From Scilla litardierei (taxonomy: Eukaryota > Streptophyta > Magnoliopsida > Asparagales > Asparagaceae), in NCBI GenBank assembly GCA_030789695.1, contig CM061142.1, forward strand, positions 357,963,486 to 358,027,485: a stretch of 64,000 nucleotides of DNA, in the 5' to 3' direction. A program made the position numbers and the translations under genes. Below the pieces are notes generated by a model, which did no database searches, had not been told where the DNA came from, and saw only the letters and a list, made by a program, of their open reading frames with translations. Position 1 is the first letter of the stretch. Each line of letters opens with the position of its first letter. This document shows positions 45,274 to 57,225 of the stretch, piece after piece.

Positions 45274-47806
45274 TGTAACGACTGCTTTTCATGTATCTGG
45301 ATATAATATAATATAATATATGTTTTGGTGGATTTTCTCCTCTTGTGTGGTTTTCGTCTCTGTAGTTTTCATTTTCGATCGATTCGTCGTATTTTCTCGT
45401 TTCTTCCTTAGGATCGTCGATTTCGAAGTATGTCATTCGTGACGGGCTTCATAACGGTCATATCTAACTATTAGATCAAGCCTATGAGTCTTAAGAATCG
45501 ATCCCGGGGCCCCGCGCTCCGTATCGGAACTTTTTGTGCTCATTAGCCGGTATAAGAAGGGGCACCGACCGACTAGATGACGATCCAGTCGGTCGGCAAT
45601 CCTTCTTGGACCGACTAGTTGGCTTTCTAAAATTATTCAGGAGTTGCTGTTTATCGTTAGTCGGTCTAAGAACGTTGATCGACCGACTAGGTTACAAACT
45701 AGTCGGTCAGCAATGCTTCTTTAACCGACTAACACATCATCTTAATTTTAGTTGAGTTACTGTTTACTCTTAGTCGGTCTAAGAACGTTCATCGACCGAC
45801 TAGATGCTAAACTAGTCGGTCGGTATTTGTTCATGGACCGACTAACTCTAAAATCCTATTTTCGTTAAGGAGTTACTGTTTGCACTTAGTCGGTTTGCGT
45901 TGGTCGACCGACCGACTAGTTGCCAAACTAGTCGGTCAGTGGTTGCTCTTTGACCGACTAACCAGTGTTGAAACCCTAATTTCTGGGCAGCCGCCAGCTC
46001 AACCTATTTATACCCAACCCAAATGATTTCATCTTCTCCAACACGACCCAAAACCCTAAAATCTTCCCCTTTGAGCCCCCATCTTCATCCAAGCTTCATT
46101 CCTTCATTCCAAGCCCTAGAATCATCATCCAAACCATCCATCCACTCTATCTACCTCTCATCTTCCCCAAAATCTCACCAAATCCATCAAAATCACCAAA
46201 TCCCCCAAAACCCTAGTTTCCCCAAACTTCTCCAATCTTTTCCAGATCTGATCCTAGGGTTCCCCGGAGCGTTTCTTCCGTCTCCTCTTGGTAAGAAATC
46301 GATCTACCGTTGTTTTCATAACCTATTTATATTTTTATGAAACCCTAATAAAATTCATGTTGTTTGTTGATTGTTCCCCCAAAACAGCGATTTCCCCGTA
46401 GATTGGCATCCGTGTGACGAAGTGGTCGCCATCCCCGGTGTTAGGCAAGTGAAACTTGCCACCTAGGGTTTAGGCCATGTTTTAGGCCATTTGCTAGTTG
46501 TAGGCGTAAAAGAGGCTAGGCGACGAAATGATACTCGCCTAGGCGCAAATTGGGGAACTAGCTTGACAACGAAGCTAGTTCCGACATTTAGCATGTTGCA
46601 CAACTACCATGTCATGTTTACTTTCCATTAACGGTACGCAAATTAATTGTCATGTCATTGCATCCTTTAAGTATTTTTGTGAATGCGTAGCTTTGCTACA
46701 ATGCTTGTGTTCCTGGCTCGTGTTCCAGAAGCGGGCCATGTGTTGGTTGATAGCCAATGCCCGAATTGCGTGTTTCCGGCTAGGTGCACCCCTACGCCAA
46801 ATGTTTAAGAATGCGAGCTCATGTGCGGGGCAACCCCAGGCTCACTAGCTGAGTTCATTGTGCGGGGACCCTGGCTCCATTACGTGTGGGTATTGGGGGT
46901 AAGAGTTAAGCGACCAATCAACTGGGAGTCTGCCCGATCAGCAACTGCAGTGGTAAGGCGTAAACTCTTGGGTTGGGGTAGTTGTTAAGCGGCCAATCAG
47001 CGAATGTGAAACCATTCAGCTGTAAGGCGTAAACATCTACAAAACAACGTGAAACGTAAATCGTGTTTAGTGCCGATCGGTGTGAATTATGTACCATTCA
47101 GCTGAAGGGCGTAAACACCTATGAAACAATGTGAATTGATTGAGAATGTTAGTAGCTTGGATACTCTTGTCTTGACCCGATAATTGTTCCCTTGTACAAA
47201 ATTGTCTTGCCATGTTTTAAATTGTGCACTCATGTTATAACTGCCATGTCATGCATACTAAACTGCTAGGTTGCTAGTTGCCTTATTTCCAGTTTCCTTG
47301 CCCAAGTCTTTTAGACTTGCTGACATGTGCCCCTTTACTCTTTTGGGTGACACATGTTAGATCCTGAGCCTGAGTACCTTGTTGAGGACGAGGTGTTTGC
47401 TGACGCCGAGCCCGAGCTTGTGTTTGACGGGGAGTACGTGGACACTGGGGACCAGTCCTAGTGTCTCCGTTGTGTTTTACTTTTGTTAGACAGTTGTTTT
47501 GTTATCGGTGCGTAGCACCCATACTTTGTTGTTGTTGTTGCTTTTGTTGGCCTTGTTCTGGGCCTTTAGACTCTTCTCTTTTAGCCTGGTGGCTTTTCTG
47601 GATGTTGGACTTATTTTCTTGTTGGACAATGTATGAGATGTGAGATTTTATTTCAGTCTCTCCTTGTGTTATTATTGTTATTCTGTTGTGGTTACAGGGA
47701 CCTGCTTATGTATTATTGACGCTTATCGGGTTTGGAGCTTCACAGCTCCACTCCCGTGCGGACCTTTTCACGTCTCGCCTCCATTTTAGGGAAGCGGGTC
47801 GTGACA
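45274..47806 (+). mobile_element. Element B 3' LTR
   Basis: Preceded by TCCGAGGACGGAATTTTTCT and the purine tract TTGGGGAGGA. It has the same order of palindromes (45548-45962), TATA (46005), leader segment and micro-ORF (47354-47461) as the 5' copy, with only scattered substitutions. Confidence 0.94.
47354..47461 (+). CDS. LTR-encoded acidic micro-ORF, B 3' LTR
   Basis: The 35-residue product is the same as in the B 5' LTR except for one residue (YL for YI). In a 3' LTR it would not normally be translated; it matters as a comparison copy. Confidence 0.4.
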   Translation: MLDPEPEYLVEDEVFADAEPELVFDGEYVDTGDQS

Positions 47807-47811
47807 AAATG

Positions 47812-48953
47812 TTCCCGTGATTGCGTAGCACCGCTACACCTAGTGAATTGATTGAGGCTAGGCACCTGCTTTTAGCGGGCACAACCCTACGCCAAATTGT
47901 GAACCTAAAACAAGCTCATGTGCGGGGCAACCCTGGCTCATTTACTGAGCATCGTGTCCAGGGACCCTGGCTTGTTTACATGTGGGAGGGGTAAGGGTTA
48001 AGCGGCCAATCAACTGGGAGTCTGCCCGATCAGCAACTTCAGTTGTAAGGCGTAAACTCTGGGTTCTGAGGTAGTGTTAAGCGGCCAATCAGTGTGAATG
48101 TCCAACAGTTCAGCTGTAAGGCGTAAACATCTACAAATAACTTGAAAACGTGACTAGTGAGAAAATTGATATTGTTAGTAGCTTGGCTACTCTTGACATG
48201 CCATGATAATTGTTCTCTTGCACTTATTATTACACCATGTCTTACTTGTGCACAACTTGTTTACTTGACGTGATTTACTTGACTTGTACTTGTCCGTGTT
48301 TATACTTGTAAAACTTGTCATCCATGCCATACTTGCTACCTGTTACTTGTTACTTGCACTTTACCTTACTTGTTACTTCCATACTATACTTGCCATGCTA
48401 TGCATCATGCTATAACTACTAGGTTGTTAATTTACCTTCCTTTCAGTTTCCTTGCCCAAGTCTTTTTAGACTTGCTGACATGTGCCCCTTGCTCTTTTGG
48501 GTGACACATGTTAGATCCTGAGCTAGATGTCGTTGTCGAGGACGTAGTGTTTGCTGGCGCTGAGCCAATGGTTGCCGAGGAGGAGTTTGTGGTCATTGGT
48601 GACCAGTCTTAGAGACCGCTTGTGTTCTCTCCCTTTGTTTTAGGATTGATGTTAGTTGTCGGTGCGTGTCACCCTTGCTTGTATGTTGTACTTGGTTGGC
48701 CATGTTTGGGCCTTAGTTTTTCCTTTTGAGCCTGGTGGCTTTTCTGTGATATTGTAATTTATTTTATGGATATTCTGAGATTTAATAAATTGCTTATTGT
48801 CTCATTTCATCATTATTATCGTTGTTTCGTATTGCGTTGCAAGGACCTGCCAATTGAATTTTATACGCTTATCAGACCGAAGCTTCACAACTCCACATCT
48901 TAGCGGACCTTCTCACGTCTCGCCTCCACATTTTTGGGAAGCGGGGCGTGACA
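47812..48953 (+). mobile_element. Element A 5' LTR, second part
   Basis: It continues exactly where 37912 stops (TTAAATG then TTCCCGTGATTGCG), as shown by the uninterrupted A 3' LTR at 54170-54190. It carries the TAAGCGGCCAATCA repeats, a CTTGTTACTTG-rich stretch and the A-type micro-ORF, and ends GGGGCGTGACA. Confidence 0.93.
48508..48612 (+). CDS. LTR-encoded acidic micro-ORF (34 residues), A 5' LTR
   Basis: MLDPELDVVVEDVVFAGAEP to VVIGDQS, TAG. It aligns with the B version over its full length with one codon deleted. The copies share MLDPE, VED, VFA, AEP and GDQS. Confidence 0.45.
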   Translation: MLDPELDVVVEDVVFAGAEPMVAEEEFVVIGDQS

Positions 48954-51900
48954 GGTTTTATTGGTGGCCCATGCAGGTCCATTTGCAAATGCAAACTATC
49001 GGAACAACGATAATAATTATAGAATGTCCATTAAATAATTAGAACATCCAAATTATAAGCCCGGAGTCTTGGTTTTTAGCGTTCCTATGTCTTAGGTGGC
49101 TGGTAGACGTGTTAGAGCACCTGTCCCAGCTTGGTAGGAAATCCATTAGATCAGGACTATAGTAAGACTTAGTTAGAAGTTTGTGCTTGCTAGTTAGAGG
49201 CCCCTGATTGTTGTTAGACTCCATGCTAGTGATTGATATGATAGTTTTAAGAGTTACCTTAGTGGTTCCTGTCTAGCTCTGACCATGATAGATTCCTAGG
49301 ATTTCTTGAGCCGTTCGCTTAGGTTCATCGATTTCGGGCCTAACAGAACATGATCTCGATTCTCTTAGAACCTTCCCTGAGGCCTCTAATATACTCTAGC
49401 CATTAGGAAGCCTTAGTGTTAAATTTTCCCTTGACCTTTAGTCAACCGATGATTAGAACTCTCTAATTCAATCTTTTCCTGGTCACTACACTTCTGTGTT
49501 ACTGACCGTAGGTTTTCATCGTAGTTTTCTTGAATCGTAATTTAGGTGCATTCATCACACAACCACATTCATTGCCCTCGATTCACATGACCCCCTCATT
49601 ACTATTATCGTTGACCTTTCAAATCTTTTCCGTTGCAAATCTTGATTCTTCCAAAGTCGTTTTCAAATTTTCCTTATTAAAAGTTTCACTCGATTTAAAT
49701 TTTTTTTAAACCTTCTTTCAGTATATTTCCATTACTTCCGTTTGAGCTAAAAGTCATTCTCAGATTTTGAAGACTTATTTGGTCGTAATTTTAAATTACT
49801 ATCTTGTAACTATTTTTCTAACATATATCGGCTGCACTTGATTTTAAACTTTAGTACTATTTCGATAGTTCGATGTACCACATATTCTAAATTGTGAAAT
49901 TCATTTAGCTATTTACCATACGTACTTTAAAATACTTCTTTCAAGATAAATAGAACTCCAATTAATTTATGAATATATACTAATTATAAGTTTGTCGTAC
50001 CCGTACTTCAAAGTCTTTATACCAACCCGTTCTTGTGGCAAATCCTTGTTTCCCCTAAAAGTATTTTCGATGTTCCTCTTTCGCTAAGTTTAAATTTGTT
50101 CGAAAACTTTTAATATATATATTAGATTTCATACTCTTTCGCCGACTTAAATTTATTTGTTCTTTTCTAAATATTGAATCTTTTGTCGAGATTTTTGATT
50201 ATTAGTTTATAATATTTTACAGCCTATACTTTCGTATCGATATAAATGTCTTGTCCCTTTTCATATACCAATTTTATTCTGAACCATACTTCTGTTTTTC
50301 CTAACCCGAATTATAATTTTCTTCTCTTACTTATGCCATTAAAACTTATTCGAATACCGCATCGTGCTTACCTCTTATATACCTTTCTAGTCACATGGGA
50401 CTTCAGCTTTCAGCAAGTCGATTTTATGCTCAACGTTTTCCCTATTCAGATTTTTTGTAAAAAATTACTTTTCGTAACCATTTCCTGATTTAGACCTCCA
50501 TAATTCGGTTTTAAAGCTTTATTACCAATTTAATGATTCTATATATATCCTCCCACTTACTTCCATACTACTAAGATGCTATTATCTTTCCATTCAACAT
50601 ACATATTTCTAAAAATGATTTCTAAATAGAACTACAATTATTTTTATATATCAGTACTATGTTCGTTGTGCTCGTGCGTTAAGACCCTTGTATAAATCAG
50701 TTTCCGCTGGCGAATCCGGATTCTCTAAAAGTACTTTCAATACGGTTTATTTGGAATTTCTCTTCAGTTTTAAGACTTGGAAAAACATTTGGCATTAGCT
50801 TAAATTCCCCACACTATATTTGATCTGATTTCATTCCTTGAATCTCGAAACTTTTCCAAAAATTTTAAACTACTGCCGCATAACATTTTCTAACATATGC
50901 CCTATATGTTCGTGTAAATGATTTACTTTTACTCGTGATAGCTTTATATAAGCTAAATAAACCATTTCCTCTTATTATATATATTCGACTCAAACTTATT
51001 TCGAACAACTCATTTTATCGACCGGTTTCGTACTCTTCGTTTTAACTTATATCTTTTGCACACTATTTTCCATGTATCCTAATGGAGCATCATTACATCA
51101 TTACACGACCGTTCTCATGCTTTTCGATCCTTCTATTTATTACTCTTTTGATTTCAGTTGCTTTCCTTTTGTCTAGCCAATAGAGCTTGTCGTCGCCCGT
51201 GTCAACCTTAATATAGTTTGGTGGGCCCCATTAGTGTAATTTGAGGTGTTGTCGTAGTGTATTAAATTTCATGGTGCATATGAAGTTGTATGTGTGTTGG
51301 TATTGGTATATTGTGTGTCGGTAGTTATGTATTAGCTGCATGAGTATAAGTGTGATATACATATGATAGTAGGATTATAATTGTTTGATTGGTATTACTT
51401 GTTTTTATGAGATGTCGTATGCGTGTATACCATGAGGTATACCCGACTACTGCATATCTTAACTAATGTATGAAGTAAATGTATTGGTGTACCAATTATA
51501 GATGGATGGATATGGTATGAATATATGATACATGTATGTGACTATACAATGACTGCATTTATTAGGGAGAGTATTGCAATTATAAGTGTGTTGATGTCTG
51601 TAATATTATTATGGTATATGAAGTGATTGGAATATGTGATATTACCTGATTAAATATTAAGGGCATTTGACATTATGATATGTATATGGTTATGTTGGTA
51701 GATGTGCATGCATTAGGATATTATTGGTATATGTATGGATACTGTGTTATGTATATAGAATATTCTGCTATGATTTTGAGTCTCACTCAAGCTTGAGTGG
51801 GTATACTCTATGTACATTGGTGTATTTGTCTGTGATTGGTGTGAGGTGTTGGATGATGTATGTATAATGTTTGGATTGTTTGTGTCCGGTTGTGTTACGC

Positions 51901-52562
51901 ACATTATTGTGGGTCACTAAACCAGTATATAGTTATAGGTGTTGGTCTTGTGGTATAGTTATTTATTAGGGGGCTTGCCTGCGTGAATATATATATGTGC
52001 TAGCTAAAACTAAGTGTGTCGACGTACTGAGTTTATAATTGTATGATTGGTAGATATGAATGAAATGTTAGCGTATGTGGGTGTGCACCATGCACGGGTA
52101 AGTATGTGCCTAATTATAAGTATTGATGACCATGGCATGTGTGGTGTGTCGTGAATATAGTTATAGGACTATATTTGAAGTAAATATATGGTGAAGTATC
52201 TGTGCGCGTTTGAATGACTATAAATTGTGAAATTATGATGATGGTGGAAGTATATTAAATATAATAACTTGAGTTTAGAATGGTGTGGTGTGATTACATG
52301 TGTTGACGTGTTTGGTATTGGATGTATACTATGAGATATATGGAGTAGTGTATTCTTATTGTCTTGTTCATAGGTAGCTACCTAACGTAGAGTATTTCGA
52401 TGGTATTTACTGGTGTGAACTATTTAATTGGTTGTGAGTATCTGGACTATTGTTTCGTGCTAGGAAGTAATAGCTATATCAGGGAAGTATGTATATAAAT
52501 ATATGATAGAAATACGTGTATGCATCTGACTGACTATGATAGGAATAAGTATATGATGTGCA

Positions 52563-52600
<38 letters not shown>

Positions 52601-52761
52601 TATCAGTAGTGTTAATGTTTGACTACCTAGTGCATATATATAAGCACTTGTATTGAATATACCTAGTTGAAATGTAATGTGATAATGATTGAGGGTAGTT
52701 ACCAGAGCGACTAGATATGTTAGAAAGTCCGAGGACGGACTTTATTCTAAGGTGGGTAGGA
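48954..52761 (+). other. Element A internal region, non-coding
   Basis: It starts with the same GGTTTTATTGGTGGCCCATG as B and ends with TCCGAGGACGGACTTTATTC and GGTGGGTAGGA. No gag or pol fragment is detectable in any frame by eye. Composition changes near 51180: before it the plus strand is rich in T and C, after it rich in T and G. A (TA)n run lies at 52567-52597. Confidence 0.85.
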
Positions 52762-55321
52762 TGTAACGACTGGTTTTTCTATATTAGTGTTATCGATATA
52801 ATATGTATATGTCTTGGTGGATTTTCTCATTGCGTGTGATTTCCGTCTCCATAGCTTTCGCTTTCGTTCGTTTCGTTGTGATTCTCTAGCTTCTTCCTTA
52901 GATCGTTGAGCCTGGAGTAAGTCACTCATGACGAGCCTCATATCGCTCATATCTTATAGATAGGTTGATCTTAGAAGCCGTAGGAATCTTCCCGAAGCTT
53001 CGCGCTTCAATTCGGCACTTTCCGTTCAAGTTAGTTGGTTCAAGAAGGAAAACCAACCGAATAGATTCCAATCTAGTCGGTCAGGAACTCTTCTGGAACC
53101 GACTAGTTCATTGAATCAATAATTCAGGAGTTACTGTTTACTCTTAGTCGGTCTAAGAACAATCACCGACCGACTAGATGTGAAACTAGTCGGTCAGAAC
53201 TTGCTCTCAGACCGACTAGTTCCTTTGATTAGTTACACATAAGTTACTGTTTATCGTTAGTCGGTCCATGAACACTCACCGACCGACTAGGTCTCAAACT
53301 AGTCGGTCGACGGGCCTTCACAGACCGACTAATTCACTTTCCAGATTTCTTCCTTCTTTCGCTGTTTGGTTTTAGTCGGTCACAGTTGAACGACCGACCG
53401 ACTAGTTCCCAAACTAGTCGGTCAGCCATCCTTCGTTGACCGACTAAATCACCCAGAAACCCTAGGTTTGCCCTAGCCGCCGCAGTTTTCCTATAAATAA
53501 CCCCCGATCATGTTCTTTTCTTTCTTTCATTTCTCTTGGCCATTTCCCTTCCCCTAGACCTCTGATCTTCCCCAACCTTCCTCTAGCCCTGCCTCCTTCC
53601 TCAAGATCCCCTCTCACCCTCCATTTAGGCCGGCCTTCATGCTTTAGGTCGCCCCCAAAACACCCCCAAATCCCATTTCTTCATATTTTCCCACCATTTC
53701 TAGATCTGAGCCATAGTTTCCCGGATCGTTCTTCCATTGCCGTGCTTGCTCGGCATCGATCTTCTGCTTCTATACGGTAGTGTTTGACCCTTTAATATTC
53801 TCATAACCCTCATTGTGATTTTATTGAAACCCTAATAAAATAGATGTTAGAGATATTGTTCTGATGTTGTTTTGCCATGACAGAGGTCTCATCCCTGTAG
53901 GTTACCATTTTGTGACGTGCCTTCGTGATCGTCATCCTCGGTGCTAGGCAAGTGAAACTTGTCACTTAGGGTTTTAGGCCATGTCTTAGGCCATTTGCTT
54001 ATTGTAGGCGTAAAAGAGACTAGGCGACGAAATGATACTCGCCTAGGCGCAATTTCAGGTTCTAGCTTGACAACGAAGCTAGATCCATCATTTATCATGT
54101 TGCATAAAACTACCATGTCATGTTTAATTTCAATTAACGGTACGCGAATTAATTGTCATGTCATTGCATTCTTTAAATGTTCCCGTGATTGCGTAGCACC
54201 GCTACACCTAGTGAATTCATTGAGGCTAGGCACCTGCTTTTAGCGGGCACAACCCTACGCCAAATTGTGAACCTAAAACAAGCTCTTGTGCGGGGCAACC
54301 CTGGCTCATTTACTGAGCATCATGTGCTGGGACCCTGGCTTGTTTACGTGTGGGAGGGGTAAGGGTTAAGCGGCCAATCAACTGGGAGTCTGCCCGATCA
54401 GCAACTTCAGTTGTAAGGCGTAAACTCTGGGTTCTGGGGTAGTGTTAAGTGGCCAATCAATGTGAATGTCCAACAGTTCAGCTGTAAGGCGTAAACATCT
54501 ACAAATAACTTGAAAACGTGACTAGTGAGAAGATTGAGATTGTTAGTAGCTTGGCTACTCTTGACATGCCATGATAATTGTTCTCTTGCACTTATTATTA
54601 CACCATGTCTTACTTGTGCACAACTTGTTTACTTGACGTGATTTACTTGACTTGTACTTGTCTGTGTTTATACTTGTAAAACTTGTCATCCATGCCATAC
54701 TTGCTACCTGTTACTTGTTACTTACACATTACCTTACGTGTTACTTCCATACTATACTTGTCATGCTATGCATCATGCTATAACTGCTAGGTTGTTAGTT
54801 TACCTTCCTTTCAGTTTCCTTGCCCAAGTCTTTTTAGACTTGCTAACATGTGCCCCTTGCTCTTTTGGGTGACACATGTTAGATCCCGAGCTAGAGGTCG
54901 TTGCCGAGGACGTAGTGTTTGCTGGCGCTGAGCCAATGGTTGCCAAGGAGGAGTTTGTGGTCATTGGTGACCAGTCTTAGAGACCACTTGTGTTCTCTCC
55001 CTTTGTTTTAGGCTTGTTGTTAGTTGTCGGTGCGTGGCACCCTTGCTTGTATGTTGTACTTGGTTGGCCGTGTTTGGGCCTTAGTTTTTCCTTTTGAGCC
55101 TGGTGGCTTTTCTGTGATATTGTAATTTATTTTATGGATATTCTGAGATTTAATAAATTGCTTATTGTCTCATTTCATCATTATTATCGTTGTTTCGTAT
55201 TGCGTTGCAAGGACCTGCCAATTGAATTTTATACGCTTATCAGACCAAAGCTTCACAGCTCCACGTCTGAGCGGACCTTCTCACGTCTCGCCTCCACATT
55301 TTTGGGAAGCGGGGCGTGACA
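52762..55321 (+). mobile_element. Element A 3' LTR, intact
   Basis: TGTAACGACTGG to GGGGCGTGACA, 2560 bp. The palindrome cluster is at 53030-53445, the TATA box CTATAAATAACC at 53491, and the micro-ORF at 54876-54980. It is the uninterrupted reference for the 5' LTR split by B. Confidence 0.94.
54876..54980 (+). CDS. LTR-encoded acidic micro-ORF, A 3' LTR
   Basis: 34 residues, MLDPELEVVAEDVVFAGAEP to VVIGDQS. It differs from the A 5' copy at a few residues but is open from the same ATG to the same TAG. Confidence 0.4.
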   Translation: MLDPELEVVAEDVVFAGAEPMVAKEEFVVIGDQS

Positions 55322-55604
55322 CAATGTCTTCGATTAATTCGGCAATGGATCCTAGGGCTAGGATGTATATGGCTACAGGAATTCTTTTGCAAATAGGACT
55401 AGCAATGGTAAAGAGGATTTGCAATGGTATGACTCACCAAAGTAATCACCTAGGTTCCTTAGCCCTCTTGCACTTGACCAAGTCTCCATTTGAGTGTTCA
55501 TAAGTTAGCCAATCCTGAAACACACTTAGCATACACATTAAAAATGTTCTCAAGTGTTTGTCATCATCAAACTAGAATCCTAGATCGTTGCATCCAACAC
55601 TCTA

Positions 55605-55660
55605 TTCACCCCCTCTAGAGTGTTTGTTGTTAGTATTGTAAGGCATAGACGGTCCTTACA
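55605..55660 (+). mobile_element. Element C 5' LTR, last 56 bp
   Basis: TTCACCCCCTCTAGAGTG to GGTCCTTACA, continuing from 35050 after removal of D. It is followed by TTGGTAACACAGCG, a decayed form of the initiator-methionine primer site TGGTATCAGAGC. Confidence 0.85.
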
Positions 55661-55694
55661 ATTGGTAACACAGCGTAGTTGAAGCATTCTAACA

Positions 55695-57225
55695 ATGATG
55701 GCATTCAACACTTCTTCCACGTCTCAGAAGAAGGTCTATCAACCATACGAACCCCACTCTTCAACGGAACAAATTATCCAAGTTGGTAGATCAAGATGAT
55801 GATATACGTGGAAAGTCAAGACCTTTAGGACGTCATGAAGTCTCTGTTTTTGAAGGCTACTACTCCTGTGGCTACAAGGACAAAGGCAGAGGAGGATTTG
55901 ATCAAATACAATGCGAGGGCGATGAACGCATTTCATTGTGCCTTCACTTACAGTGAGTTCAACCGCATCTCCATATGCAAATCAGCCAATGATATTTGGC
56001 ATACCTTAGAGATTTCTCATGAAGGGACGTCAAATGTAAAGAAATCTAAACAAAGTGTGTTTAGATCTAAATATGAATTATTTAAGATGCAGGAAGGAGA
56101 AAGCATCTCGAAGATGTTCACCAGGTTCACTAACATCATGAACGCCTTGGAAGGACTTGGAAAGGTGATTTTCCAAGAGGATCAAGTGGAGAAGATCCTT
56201 GACTCTCTTACACCTAAATAGGAGTCAAATGCCAATGGTATGTTGGAGTTTAACGACTTGTTCGAATACACTGTTAAGAAATGCATTGGGAATCTCATGG
56301 CATATGAAGTAAATCTTCAACATAAGAAGGAGATTCAACCATCCAAGCCTGAGAAGCCGGAGAAGCAAAAGGGGATTGCATTCTATGCCGAGAAGGAGCA
56401 CATCAAGTGGAGAAAGAAATTCCATCAAGAAGCTTCGAGTGAAGATGGAGAGGATGAGGCTAGTTGTGATGAAATCACGAAGCTTGCCAAGAAACTAAGA
56501 GCCTTCCTCAAGGGAAAGCAAGGTAACTCTTTGTCAAAGTTTGCCTCTAAATCTAACAAGGTTTGTTATACTTGCAGTGGTAAAGTCATCTCTCTACCGA
56601 ATGCCCTTCCAAACCCTATAAAGAATCTTACAAAAGAAAAGGGAAGAAAAATTGGAAAGGCAACTCCAAGTACTAGAAGAATGGTTTTGTTGGTACTTTT
56701 GATGACTCAAATGAGAACTCATCAAATGACAAAGAAGATGATGAAAAGGAGGAAGCCCTCAAGTGCTTCATGTCATTCGATGATTCTTCATCAATCTCTT
56801 CAAGCTGAAGTGATGAAGAGGTGGAGGCGTGGCTCAACTCCAACGAAGAAGTGTGCTTCATGGCAAAATGGGAAGAGTCCTCGTCATGCTCTAGCGAGGA
56901 AGAATCCGGTGATGAAGATGAGGAGGAGTCAAAGCTATCGTATGAGGAGCTTGAATATCATTACAATATGGTCTCCAATGGGTCAAGTAAGTGCATCAAC
57001 TCAAACTCTAAATTAAAAGCAAAATTTAAAGATACTATGAGTAGGTTGCATGATTTAGAATCTACTAGTGTAAATGTAAATGATATGCATACTTGTGACG
57101 CTAAGGAGATAGACACATTTCTCTCTCAAGTTAAGAAATTGAGCATTTCAAATAAAAAATTGCTAGCTCAAAATCTAAGCTTAGAGTCTTGCATTCAACA
57201 ACTTACGTTGAAACATGAAGAGTAA
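55695..57225 (+). pseudogene. Element C Gag (SIRE-like), broken
   Basis: Starts MMAFNTSSTSQKKVYQPY. The frame then shifts, and NGTNYPSW follows with TAG codons at about 55780 and 55828. The core ([49 protein letters not shown]) runs to TAG at 56219. A later part keeps GNLMAYEVNLQHKKEI, then CYTCSGKV, the start of a zinc knuckle whose second half is lost, then an acidic region (CSSEEESGDEDEEESKLSYE) and a coiled coil. The same motifs occur in element E Gag. It cannot make a functional Gag. Confidence 0.85.

Larger units (their letters stand above)
37913..47806 (+). mobile_element. Element B: Tekay/Del-like chromodomain gypsy retrotransposon
   Basis: 9.9 kb, TGTAACGACTGC to GGGTCGTGACA. The 5' LTR is 37913-40446 (2534 bp) and the 3' LTR 45274-47806 (2533 bp). 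The target duplication AAATG lies at 37908-37912 and 47807-47811. The internal order is gag, protease, RT, RNase H, integrase, chromodomain, then a purine tract (AAGTTGGGGAGGA). The long LTRs plus a C-terminal chromodomain fit the Tekay/Del chromovirus clade. The two LTRs are almost identical, so this is one of the youngest insertions here. Confidence 0.95.
36496..55321 (+). mobile_element. Element A: gypsy LARD (non-autonomous), split by element B
   Basis: It runs from TGTAACAACTGG at 36496 to GGGGCGTGACA at 55321, with CAATG duplicated at 36491-36495 and 55322-55326. The two LTRs are about 2559 bp (36496-37912 plus 47812-48953) and 2560 bp (52762-55321). The internal region is 3.8 kb without coding sequence. 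The sequence just inside the 5' LTR (GGTTTTATTGGTGGCCCATG) and the PPT region (CCGAGGACGGA, then GGTGGGTAGGA) match element B, so A looks like a large retrotransposon derivative mobilised by B-type proteins. Confidence 0.93.
35051..55599 (-). mobile_element. Element D: reverse solo LTR (~1.72 kb), split by element A
   Basis: On the plus strand it begins TGTTGGATCTGGATC (35051) and ends CGTTGCATCCAACA (55599). CTCTA occurs at both 35046-35050 and 55600-55604. Removing A with its duplication leaves about 1718 bp. On the minus strand the start TGTTGGATGCAACG, the CACCCCCTCTAGG near the end and a TATA box (CCTATATAAGCC, near 36450) are SIRE-like LTR features. It has no internal domain, so it is a solo LTR. 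Unlike its neighbours it shows no palindrome cluster upstream of its TATA box. Confidence 0.88.
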
